Assembly: GCA_017882935.1 (NCBI GenBank)
Contig: JADGOP010000021.1
Location: 1 to 12,824, forward strand
Length of the DNA stretch: 12,824 nt
Direction of reading: 5' to 3'
Source: Actinomycetota bacterium
Lineage (GTDB): Bacteria > Actinomycetota > Acidimicrobiia > Acidimicrobiales > Iamiaceae
Below are positions 5,079-12,824 of the stretch, piece by piece (within the stretch, counting starts at the first letter, position 1; the number at the start of each line of letters is the position of its first letter). The position numbers and the translations under genes were made by a program. The notes beneath the pieces are model-generated. The model saw only the letters and a program-made list of their open reading frames with translations. It was not told where the DNA came from and did no database searches.

Positions 5079-7247
5079 ATGCCCGCCGGCTCGCAGCTAC
5101 CTGACCTGCGGCTTGCCGGAACCTGGCGAGCCGCGGTGGCCGACGACGAGCTGCGGCGGGTGTGGGCCGACCCCGACTTCGACGACGCCGCGTGGGCGCC
5201 CGTGCAGGTCCCGGGGCACTGGCGCTCGGCCGAGGCGTTCGCCGACGCCGACGGGCCACTGCTGTACCGGCGCCGCTTCGAGGCGGCCGCCGGCGCCCCG
5301 GGTGAGCGGGCGTGGCTGGTGCTCGACGGCCTCTTCTACCAGGGCGACGTGTGGCTCGACGGGGGCTACCTCGGCGACACCGAGGGCTACTTCGCCCCGC
5401 ACGAGTTCGAGGTCACCGACCGGCTGGCCGAGGGCACCGAGCACGCCCTCGGCATCGAGGTGACGTGCGCGCCGCCGACCGACCTCGGCGCCAAGCGGGC
5501 CCTCACGGGCGTGTACCAGCACGGCCCCTTCATCGCCCCGTCGACCAACCCGGGCGGCATCTGGCAACCGGTCCGGGTGCACCGCACGGGACCCGTCGCC
5601 ATCCGCCGCCTGCGCGTGCTCTGCACCGAGGCCACAGCCGAGCGGGCGGTGGTGTCGCTCGACGTCGTCCTCGACTCCCCCGAGGCCACGTCGGTCACCG
5701 CGCGCACCACCATCGGCGACGTCGAGCACTTCGTGGTGCAGCCCCTCGCCGCGGGCGAGAACCGGGTGCGCTGGTCCGTCCCCGTCGAGCAGCCCGACCT
5801 CTGGTGGCCGCGGGCGCTCGGCGAGCAGCCACTGCGCGACGTCCACCTCCAGATCCTCCTCGGCGACGGCGGGCCCGACACCGGGGGCGCGCCTCCCAGC
5901 GACGAGCGCCACCGCACCATCGGGCTCCGCACCATCGCGCTGCGCAACTGGGTGCTGTCGGTCAACGGCGAGCGCCTCTTCCTCAAGGGCGCCAACATCG
6001 GGCCCGTCGGCGCCGCGCCCGGCGAGGCCACCGTCGAGCGCGTCGAGCGCGACATCCACGCGGCCGTCGACGCCGGCCTCGACCTGCTGCGGGTGAACGG
6101 CCACATCGGCCACCCTGCGCTCTACGACGCGGCCGACCGCGCCGGGATCCTGCTGTGGCAGGACCTGCCGCTGCAGTGGGGCTACCACCGCAGCGTGAGG
6201 CGCCAGGCCGTCCGCCAGGCCCGCCAGGCCGTCGACCTGCTCGGCAGCCACCCGTCGATCGCCATCTGGTGCGGGCACAACGAGCCGGCCGGGCCCCAGG
6301 CCCTGCCGACCGCCGACGACCACGCCCGACCGTCGTTCTCCCGCTACCTCCTCGACCAGGAGAAGCCCGGCTGGAACCGCAGCGTGCTCGACCGCTCGAT
6401 CCGCCGGGCGCTGTCGGGTGCCGACCCCACCCGGCCGGTCGTGGCGCACTCGGGCGTGCTGCCCCACCCGCCCGCCCTCGACGGCACCGACCTGCACTCG
6501 CCGTTCGGTTGGCACCACGGCGGGGTCGACGACCTGCCCGCCTTCGCCCGCCTGCTCCCGAGGGCCGTGCGGTTCGTGGGCGAGTTCGGGGCCCAGGCGG
6601 TGCCCGACAGCGCGGCCTTCTGCGACCCGGCGCGCTGGCCGCAGCTCGACTGGGAGCGCCTCGAGCGCGACCACGGCCTCGAGCGGGACGCTCTCGACGC
6701 GGTCGCGCCTCCGCAACATGCGCCCTCGTTCGACGCCTGGCGCGATGCCACGCAGCGTCACCAAGCCGAGGTTGTCCGGCGCCACGTCGAGGCGCTGCGG
6801 GTCCTCAAGTACCACCCCACCGGCGGCTTCGCCGCGTTCTTCCTGTCCGACGCGCGCCCTGCCGTCAGCGCCGCGCTGATCGACCACGACGGACGGCCGA
6901 AGCCGGCCCACCAGGCGCTCGTCGCCGCGTGCCGGCCCGTCATCGTGGTGGCCGACCTGCCGTCCGGGCCGCTCCCTGCGGGTGGCCACCTCCACGTCGA
7001 CGTGCACGCCGTCAGCGACCTCCACGTGGAGCTGCCCGACGCCGTGGTCACCGCCACCGTCCGCACCGGCTCGACGGAGCGCACCACCCGCTGGCAGGGC
7101 GACCTCCCGGTCGACGGCTGCGTGCTGGTGGGCCGGCTGCACGTCGACGTGCCGGAGGACGCCGGCGAGGTCGTGGTCGAGCTCTCGCTCGTGGCCACCG
7201 GCCAGCAGGCCGACAACCACTACACCGCTCTCGTCGAACCCCCCTGA
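5079..7247 (+). CDS. glycoside hydrolase family 2 enzyme, beta-mannosidase-like
   Basis: A 722-residue GH2 enzyme that releases terminal beta-linked sugars by the retaining mechanism. A sugar-binding jelly-roll domain covers about residues 10-170 (PGHW at 45-48, QGDVWLDGGYLGD at 88-100), then an Ig-like domain at ~170-290, then the TIM barrel from ~293 (VLSVNGERLFLKGAN). Both catalytic residues are visible: acid/base Glu402 in WCGHNEP and nucleophile Glu502 in FVGEFG. The segment LLRVNGHIGHPALYDAADRAGILLWQDLP resembles beta-mannosidases and exo-glucosaminidases more than LacZ, but the usual W-G-G-G there reads N-G-H-I, so the substrate is uncertain. A beta-sandwich tail follows after ~620. 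With no signal peptide, it probably acts in the cytosol on imported oligosaccharides. It is divergent from the ATPase and may be read from a mirror-image promoter. Confidence 0.85.
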   Translation: MPAGSQLPDLRLAGTWRAAVADDELRRVWADPDFDDAAWAPVQVPGHWRSAEAFADADGPLLYRRRFEAAAGAPGERAWLVLDGLFYQGDVWLDGGYLGDTEGYFAPHEFEVTDRLAEGTEHALGIEVTCAPPTDLGAKRALTGVYQHGPFIAPSTNPGGIWQPVRVHRTGPVAIRRLRVLCTEATAERAVVSLDVVLDSPEATSVTARTTIGDVEHFVVQPLAAGENRVRWSVPVEQPDLWWPRALGEQPLRDVHLQILLGDGGPDTGGAPPSDERHRTIGLRTIALRNWVLSVNGERLFLKGANIGPVGAAPGEATVERVERDIHAAVDAGLDLLRVNGHIGHPALYDAADRAGILLWQDLPLQWGYHRSVRRQAVRQARQAVDLLGSHPSIAIWCGHNEPAGPQALPTADDHARPSFSRYLLDQEKPGWNRSVLDRSIRRALSGADPTRPVVAHSGVLPHPPALDGTDLHSPFGWHHGGVDDLPAFARLLPRAVRFVGEFGAQAVPDSAAFCDPARWPQLDWERLERDHGLERDALDAVAPPQHAPSFDAWRDATQRHQAEVVRRHVEALRVLKYHPTGGFAAFFLSDARPAVSAALIDHDGRPKPAHQALVAACRPVIVVADLPSGPLPAGGHLHVDVHAVSDLHVELPDAVVTATVRTGSTERTTRWQGDLPVDGCVLVGRLHVDVPEDAGEVVVELSLVATGQQADNHYTALVEPP

Positions 7248-7250
7248 TCA

Positions 7251-7263
7251 CGGTCCGGGACCG
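7251..7263 (+). terminator. small hairpin after GH2 stop
   Basis: CGGTC-CGG-GACCG starts 4 nt after the GH2 stop codon and forms a 5-bp G+C stem with a 3-nt loop. No T tract follows, so it is a weak terminator candidate. Confidence 0.3.
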
Positions 7264-7275
7264 CCCCGCCACGGG

Positions 7276-7306
7276 TTGTCGATCGCCGCCACCACGGGAC
7301 TAGCGT
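7276..7306 (+). promoter_or_regulatory. candidate promoter of the sdh operon
   Basis: TTGTCG at 7276-7281 and TAGCGT at 7301-7306 resemble -35 and -10 boxes with a long 19-bp spacer. The -10 fits TANNNT. It lies inside a GGGAC-TAGC-GTCCC symmetric element (7296-7309), which could be an operator or chance. It would give a 5' leader of about 70 nt before the sdhC ATG at 7382. Confidence 0.45.
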
Positions 7307-7322
7307 CCCATCGCAGCAGGTG

Positions 7323-7339
7323 ACGACCCGTCAGGTCGT
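7323..7339 (+). promoter_or_regulatory. hairpin in sdh leader
   Basis: ACGACC at 7323-7328 and GGTCGT at 7334-7339 form a 6-bp stem with loop CGTCA, inside the predicted sdh leader and 27 nt before the GGAGG ribosome site at 7366-7370. It could affect translation or mRNA stability. No known riboswitch fold is recognised. Confidence 0.35.
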
Positions 7340-7381
7340 GCCCCGCACCCAGAGTTCCCCGTACCGGAGGCCCGTCCACGG

Positions 7382-8158
7382 ATGGCGCAAGCGACAACTC
7401 CCGCACCCAGCTCCACGCACACCCGGGGCCCGGTCACCGGCACCGCGCGTGACGCCAACCGCAAGCGGGCCCCGTTCCTGATCGAGTTCTACCGGTCGGC
7501 CGTGGGCAAGAAGTACGTGATGGCCATCACCGGCATCATGATCATGGGCTTCGTGTTCGCCCACATGGTGGGCAACGTGAAGATGTACCTCGGCCCGGCC
7601 GAGTTCGACACCTACGCCGAGTTCCTGCGCCAGATCCTGGTGCCGATCTTCCCCCGCACCCTCTTCCTGTGGCTGCTGCGCCTCGGGCTCATCACGGCGT
7701 TCGTGCTGCACATCCACGCCGCCTACGGCCTCACCGTCATCAACCACAAGGCCCGGCCCGTGAAGTACGCCTCGAAGCGCGACTACGTGGCCGCCAACTA
7801 CGCCAGCCGCACCATGCGCTGGTCCGGGATCATCGTCGGCCTGTTCATCGTCTTCCACCTGTTCGACCTGTCGTGGACCGGCACCGGCTTCCACTACTAC
7901 CGGGGCGCGGCCTACGAGAACGTGGCCCACAGCCTCGAACGACCCCTCGTGGCCCTGATCTACATCGTCGCCAACCTGGCGCTCGGGCTGCACCTCTTCC
8001 ACGGCGCCTGGAGCATCTTCCAGTCGCTGGGGTGGAACAACCCCCGGTTCAACAAGTGGCGCCGCGGCTTCGCCATCGCCTTCGCCGGCCTCATCACCGT
8101 GGTCAACGTCTCGTTCCCGATCATGGTGCAGGCCGGCGTCGTCGGGCACGTGGGCTGA
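7382..8158 (+). CDS. sdhC: succinate dehydrogenase cytochrome b (membrane anchor) subunit
   Basis: A 258-residue single-subunit membrane anchor of the cytochrome b558 kind. It holds SdhAB on the cytoplasmic face and passes electrons to quinone. Five hydrophobic helices are visible at about 44-64, 94-118, 147-165, 188-208 and 230-252. Candidate haem-ligand histidines are His61 (FAHMVGN), His110/His112 (HIHAAY), His159 (FHLFDL) and His204/His207 (HLFHGAW), as expected for a diheme anchor. About 30 polar residues precede the family region. GGAGG at 7366-7370 lies 11 nt before the ATG. This is the first gene of sdhC-sdhA-sdhB, with 10 nt to sdhA. No sdhD is present or needed in this type. Mycobacterial Sdh1 has a similar plan, from memory. 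Confidence 0.93.
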   Translation: MAQATTPAPSSTHTRGPVTGTARDANRKRAPFLIEFYRSAVGKKYVMAITGIMIMGFVFAHMVGNVKMYLGPAEFDTYAEFLRQILVPIFPRTLFLWLLRLGLITAFVLHIHAAYGLTVINHKARPVKYASKRDYVAANYASRTMRWSGIIVGLFIVFHLFDLSWTGTGFHYYRGAAYENVAHSLERPLVALIYIVANLALGLHLFHGAWSIFQSLGWNNPRFNKWRRGFAIAFAGLITVVNVSFPIMVQAGVVGHVG

Positions 8159-8168
8159 GGAGACGACC

Positions 8169-10094
<1,926 letters not shown>

Positions 10095-10096
10095 CG

Positions 10097-10918
10097 ATGA
10101 CGGCCACCGAACCCCTCTCCGGCTCCCCCGCGCCCGCAGCGCCCGGCCGGACGCTGAACCTCACCCTGCGGGTGTGGCGCCAGGCCGGGCCCGACGCACC
10201 TGGTGCCTTCGAGGACTACGACGCACCCGGCATCTCCGTCGACATGTCGTTCCTCGAGATGCTCGACGTGGTCAACGAGCGGCTCGTCGAGCAGTCCCGC
10301 GAGCCCATCACCTTCGACCACGACTGCCGTGAGGGCATCTGCGGCACCTGCTCGCTGATGATCAACGGCAGGCCGCACGGTCCCCAGCGCGGCACCGCCA
10401 CCTGCCAACTCCACATGCGCAAGTTCGCCGACGGCGACACCATCGTGATCGAGCCCTGGCGCGCCGAGGCGTTCCCGGTGGTCCGCGACCTCGCCGTCGA
10501 CCGCGGCGCCTTCGACCGCATCGTCGAGGCGGGCGGCTACATCACGGTCAACTCCGGCTCGGCCCCCGACGCCAACCTCATCCCGATCCCCAAGTCGGTC
10601 GCCGACGCGGCGTTCGACGCCGCGGCCTGCATCGGGTGCGGCGCCTGCGTGGCCGCCTGCCCCAACGGTGCGGCGCAGCTGTTCACGTCGGCCAAGCTCG
10701 CCCACCTCAACCTGCTCCCACAGGGCCAGGCCGAGCGCTACAAGCGCACCGAGGCCATGGTCGACACCATGGAGGAGCTGTTCGGCTCCTGCACCAACCA
10801 CGGTGAGTGCGAGGCGGCGTGCCCGAAGGAGATCCCGATCGACTTCATCGCGCTGCTCAACAAGGACTACCTGCGGGCCAAGCTGAAGAACCGCCGGTAC
10901 CTCAGCCGCAAGCCCTGA
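10097..10918 (+). CDS. sdhB: succinate dehydrogenase iron-sulfur subunit
   Basis: The 273-residue electron-transfer subunit that links the flavin to the quinone site. The N-terminal ferredoxin domain binds 2Fe-2S through Cys77, Cys82, Cys85 (CREGICGTC) and Cys103. The C-terminal domain carries [12 protein letters not shown] (Cys178, 181, 184, 188) and [12 protein letters not shown] (Cys232, 238, 242) for the 4Fe-4S and 3Fe-4S clusters. All expected cysteines are present. The start at 10097 is chosen because GAGGAG at 10079-10084 precedes it and the sdhA stop is 2 nt upstream; an in-frame ATG at 10007 would overlap sdhA with a non-family extension. This is the last gene of the operon, followed by a strong inverted repeat. 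Confidence 0.96.
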   Translation: MTATEPLSGSPAPAAPGRTLNLTLRVWRQAGPDAPGAFEDYDAPGISVDMSFLEMLDVVNERLVEQSREPITFDHDCREGICGTCSLMINGRPHGPQRGTATCQLHMRKFADGDTIVIEPWRAEAFPVVRDLAVDRGAFDRIVEAGGYITVNSGSAPDANLIPIPKSVADAAFDAAACIGCGACVAACPNGAAQLFTSAKLAHLNLLPQGQAERYKRTEAMVDTMEELFGSCTNHGECEAACPKEIPIDFIALLNKDYLRAKLKNRRYLSRKP

Positions 10919-10923
10919 CGCCA

Positions 10924-10996
10924 CCCACCCCCGCACTTCTGGGGACGGATATGAGCGCCAGGCGCACCTATCCGTCCCCAGAAGTGCGGGGGTGGG
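10924..10996. terminator. perfect 28-bp inverted repeat between convergent genes
   Basis: The left arm at 10924-10951 (starting CCCACCCCCGCACTTCTGGG) is the exact reverse complement of the right arm at 10969-10996. The 17-nt loop contains a further GCGC-CAG-GCGC mini-stem. It begins 6 nt after the sdhB stop and ends 13 nt before the stop of the convergent lipoprotein gene, so it would form a very stable hairpin in both transcripts. It can act as a bidirectional terminator or 3'-end stabiliser, though no T tract is seen. The perfect arms and a core shared with 3538-3547 also fit a dispersed repeat element. Confidence 0.85.
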
Positions 10997-11009
10997 CTGA
11001 CCGCGACGG

Positions 11010-12212
11010 TCAGGAGGCGGGGGGCGGGTCGGCCAGGCGGGCCCGCACCCAGGTGAGGATCGCCGTCTGGTAGTCGGCCGGCGAGTTCGGGTCGGTGTTC
11101 ACCGGGTGCGCCCGGGTGGTGACCACGTGCTGGGAGCACGGGCCGGTGCCCTGCGCCCCGGCCACGCAGACCGCGATGTTTGCCGACCTGCTGGTCGGGC
11201 CCTGGGCGTCGATGGCCGCCCGCACCAGCTCGTGGCGGCAGTCGGCCGCACCCATGGTGGTGGTCGAGCCGTCGATGAGCGTGCAGGTCATGGGCGTCTC
11301 GCCACACGAGTTCACGTCGCCGTGGTTCCACACGTGCATGACCGGGACGGTGAGCTGCCCGCTGCTGATGAGCTTGTCGGGCGCGTTCGCCGGGTTGGCC
11401 ACGTCGGGGTCGACCCGACCGGCGATGCCGGCGATGTCGGCGGGCGTGTGGTCGCTCGGGTAGCCGTCGCACGTCCCCTGGGCGTTGCTGGCAGCCTCCC
11501 AACCGGGGTTGATGACGCCGGAGTCGGACACGATGCCCGCCGGCGGCAGGCCCTGGAGCTGCAGCGCCCAGGCCACCGCGAACGTCCCGGCGCCACCGGC
11601 GCTCGTGCCGTGCAGGAAGAACTTGGTGGTGGGGTACTGAGCCGTCGTGTACTGGATGGCGGCCTTCGCCGAGACGAGCCCGTTGGTGAGGCGGGGCTTG
11701 CCACCGGCGTCGAGGTTGGGGTTGTACGGGTCGGCGGTGTTGTTGCCGCCGTACAGGTCGTGGCTGCACATCGACACGAGCATCACCCGGAACCCCTCGG
11801 GGGCGTCCTTGACCTGCTGCATGAGCCCGGGCGTGTCGAACGTGAGGAGGTCGGTGAGGCTGATCTCGGACATGTTCCCGGCGGTCGGCTGAGGCGTGCC
11901 GGTGCTGTCGAAGTAGCCGAAGCCGCCGCCGCGCATCTTCACCCAGAGCGGGCGAGCGTCGGTGCTCGGGGAGCCGATCTTCGTCCCGATGGCGAACGTC
12001 TGGTAGCCGCTGATCGAGCAGGGGTAGGCCCGGTTCTCGTAGTAGTCGTAGTGCCAGCCGCTGACGTCGGTCTGGTCGATCTTGACCACCTGCGAGGTGC
12101 TCCCCGGTGTGGCCAGGCAGGCGCTGAGCATGCCGGTCATCACCCCGATGACGAGGATCGTGGCGAGGCTCCGCACCGGGCGGAGGCGGTGGAGGGAGGT
12201 GCGCGAGGTCAT
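11010..12212 (-). CDS. lipoprotein esterase, pectinacetylesterase/Notum-like alpha/beta hydrolase
   Basis: A 400-residue predicted lipoprotein. The N-terminus has basic residues, a hydrophobic stretch at ~15-28 and the lipobox LSAC with Cys32, so it should be exported and lipid-anchored. The mature part has a Gly-rich oxyanion-type strand RGGGFGYF (94-101), a nucleophile elbow GTSAGG (Ser204), and candidate Asp299 (WNHGD) and His362 (CSQH) for a triad. Eight further cysteines (65, 149, 248, 303, 310, 325, 349, 359) suggest up to four disulfides, as in secreted esterases. The order of motifs recalls pectinacetylesterase/Notum carboxylesterases; a different alpha/beta hydrolase is possible and the substrate is unknown. 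The start at 12212 is chosen for the signal peptide; the frame stays open to an ATG at 12395, but that adds 61 non-hydrophobic residues. Its stop faces sdhB across the 28-bp inverted repeat. Confidence 0.7.
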   Translation of the reverse strand: MTSRTSLHRLRPVRSLATILVIGVMTGMLSACLATPGSTSQVVKIDQTDVSGWHYDYYENRAYPCSISGYQTFAIGTKIGSPSTDARPLWVKMRGGGFGYFDSTGTPQPTAGNMSEISLTDLLTFDTPGLMQQVKDAPEGFRVMLVSMCSHDLYGGNNTADPYNPNLDAGGKPRLTNGLVSAKAAIQYTTAQYPTTKFFLHGTSAGGAGTFAVAWALQLQGLPPAGIVSDSGVINPGWEAASNAQGTCDGYPSDHTPADIAGIAGRVDPDVANPANAPDKLISSGQLTVPVMHVWNHGDVNSCGETPMTCTLIDGSTTTMGAADCRHELVRAAIDAQGPTSRSANIAVCVAGAQGTGPCSQHVVTTRAHPVNTDPNSPADYQTAILTWVRARLADPPPAS

Positions 12213-12406
12213 GCGAGCAGTTCTAGGCCGCAGATGTGAGGAACCTGTGAGGGTTCCGCAAGGAAGTGTCAGATTGCCACGGAGGGGCCATCCGTAGTAG
12301 CCAAGTTCGGGTTTTCTGCCCGTCGGGGGCTGCCGCGGCCTGCCCGCGCGCCCTCGCCGGACCCACCCTGCACCACTCCTACGATTCCGCGTCAAGGAAC
12401 CACACC
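12213..12406. other. divergent spacer between lipoprotein and hppA genes
   Basis: This 194-bp spacer has several short elements. GGAACC/GGTTCC at 12240-12257 forms a 6-bp stem with a 6-nt loop and overlaps two TGTGAGG copies (12235-12241 and 12246-12252). ACGGA/TCCGT at 12279-12295 is a 17-nt near-palindrome. CGGG/CCCG around TTTTCTG lies at 12308-12322. On the minus strand TAGAAC sits 7 nt before the lipoprotein ATG, an imperfect -10 at leaderless spacing. No small gene or known riboswitch is recognised. Confidence 0.5.
12380..12385 (+). promoter_or_regulatory. -10 box of hppA
   Basis: TACGAT fits the TANNNT pattern and would place the transcript start near 12392, just before the Shine-Dalgarno-like AAGGA at 12394-12398, which is 8 nt from the ATG. 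No convincing -35 is seen. Confidence 0.45.
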
Positions 12407-12824
12407 ATGCTCCACGTGCTCGCGGCGGAAGGTGGCTACCAGGTCTTCGACCTGGCCGGCCGCGACACCGCCCTCCTCGTCATCTCCCTCGTGATCGGCA
12501 TCGTGTCGCTCGTCGTGGCCTACGCGTTGATGCGCGGGGTGCTGGCTGCCGACCCCGGGAGCGAGGCGCAGCAGGAGATCGCCGGGTTCATCCACGAGGG
12601 TGCCATGGCGTACATCAAGCGGCAGTTCCGCACCATCGCGATGATCGTGATCCCGCTCGCCGTCGTCGTCTTCGTCACCTCGGTCGAGCTGAAGAAGCCC
12701 GGCGGCGCGGTGGCCCTCCCGTTCGCCACGTCGGGGGCCGTCCGCACGGCCTGCTTCCTCGTCGGCGCCCTGTTCTCGGCCTCCATCGGGTTCCTCGGCA
12801 TGTGGCTGGCGACCAAGGGCAACG
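12407..12824 (+). CDS. hppA: membrane proton-pumping pyrophosphatase, 5' part
   Basis: The first 139 residues of a membrane-integral pyrophosphatase, cut by the window edge; the full family is about 650-800 residues. These enzymes couple PPi hydrolysis to H+ (or Na+) pumping across the membrane. Three hydrophobic helices are visible at about 22-45, 76-93 and 111-136. The family segment EGAMAYIKRQFRTI (64-77) and the helix ending GFLGMWLATKGN (128-139) are characteristic. The catalytic DDN/D-rich motifs and the residue that sets K+ dependence lie beyond the window, so ion choice cannot be judged. The start at 12407 has AAGGA 8 nt upstream. It is divergent from the lipoprotein gene. Confidence 0.93.
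   Translation, partial: MLHVLAAEGGYQVFDLAGRDTALLVISLVIGIVSLVVAYALMRGVLAADPGSEAQQEIAGFIHEGAMAYIKRQFRTIAMIVIPLAVVVFVTSVELKKPGGAVALPFATSGAVRTACFLVGALFSASIGFLGMWLATKGN

Larger units (their letters stand above)
5012..5081. repeat. mirrored start regions of ATPase and GH2
   Basis: Read outward on each strand, both divergent genes start with almost the same sequence. The minus strand has CGGTAGGTTTGCCGCCATG and the plus strand has CGGTAGGTTTGGCCGCCATG, differing by one inserted G. The spacer is therefore an inverted repeat of about 19-bp arms around a ~32-bp centre, with the two ATG codons at its outer ends. Confidence 0.85.

Noticed and set aside
182..5104. 1640-codon open frame on the plus strand
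   Set aside because: It runs antisense to the VWA and ATPase genes and out of frame with the GH1-like gene. Its product is low-complexity, rich in E/V/L/H then R/P, as expected from the complement of G+C-rich codons. The minus-strand genes have clear family motifs.
5097..7220. 707-codon open frame on the minus strand
   Set aside because: It is a mirror of the GH2 gene with V/G/D/R-rich low-complexity translation and no domain. The plus strand encodes a GH2 enzyme with both catalytic motifs.
10919..11009. CRISPR or transposon end at the 28-bp inverted repeat
   Set aside because: There is a single palindrome with no repeated units or spacers, no transposase, and no visible target-site duplication. 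Terminator or small repeat element is the better reading.
12213..12395. Earlier start for the lipoprotein gene at 12395
   Set aside because: It would bury the signal peptide and lipobox 61 residues inside the protein and overlap the hppA promoter region.

Overview
The window is a G+C-rich stretch of bacterial chromosome that looks actinobacterial. Three things point that way: strong G/C third-position bias, several candidate leaderless promoters (a TANNNT -10 box 6-8 nt before the start codon), and an AAA+ ATPase/VWA pair resembling the mycobacterial Rv0958/Rv0959 type. A deep-branching actinobacterium such as Acidimicrobiia is my guess, made from memory of gene content and not from any search. 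No rRNA, tRNA, CRISPR, transposase or phage gene was seen.

Left part (1-7247), two gene types interleaved. On the minus strand lie a MoxR/Mg-chelatase-like AAA+ ATPase (3608-5014) and a VWA-domain protein with an intact MIDAS (215-2224). They form an ATPase/adaptor pair normally encoded side by side. Here a plus-strand family 1 glycosidase-like gene (2310-3512) sits between them, and a plus-strand family 2 glycosidase gene (5079-7247) starts divergently from the ATPase. The GH1-like protein keeps the fold signatures and the acid/base Glu, but its nucleophile position is Ala, so it may be a pseudoenzyme. The GH2 protein keeps both catalytic Glu residues. Neither glycosidase has a visible signal peptide. 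The ATPase, VWA and GH2 genes each carry an almost identical CGGTAGG-type promoter box just before the ATG. Between the ATPase and GH2 these boxes form a mirror-image inverted repeat.

Middle part (7248-10918), core respiration. A compact sdhC-sdhA-sdhB operon encodes a three-subunit succinate:quinone oxidoreductase with a single five-helix diheme-type anchor. It is preceded by a candidate promoter and a leader hairpin.

Right part (10919-12824). A perfect 28-bp inverted repeat separates sdhB from a convergent minus-strand gene for a secreted lipoprotein esterase of the pectinacetylesterase/alpha-beta-hydrolase kind. A 194-bp divergent spacer with several short symmetric elements follows. The window ends inside the 5' part of a membrane proton-pumping pyrophosphatase gene (hppA).

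The most distinctive points are the glycosidase wedged into the ATPase/VWA pair, the loss of its nucleophile, the shared and mirrored leaderless promoters, and the large hairpin after sdhB whose core sequence recurs in another convergent spacer. I did not find a clearly new defence or mobile system.
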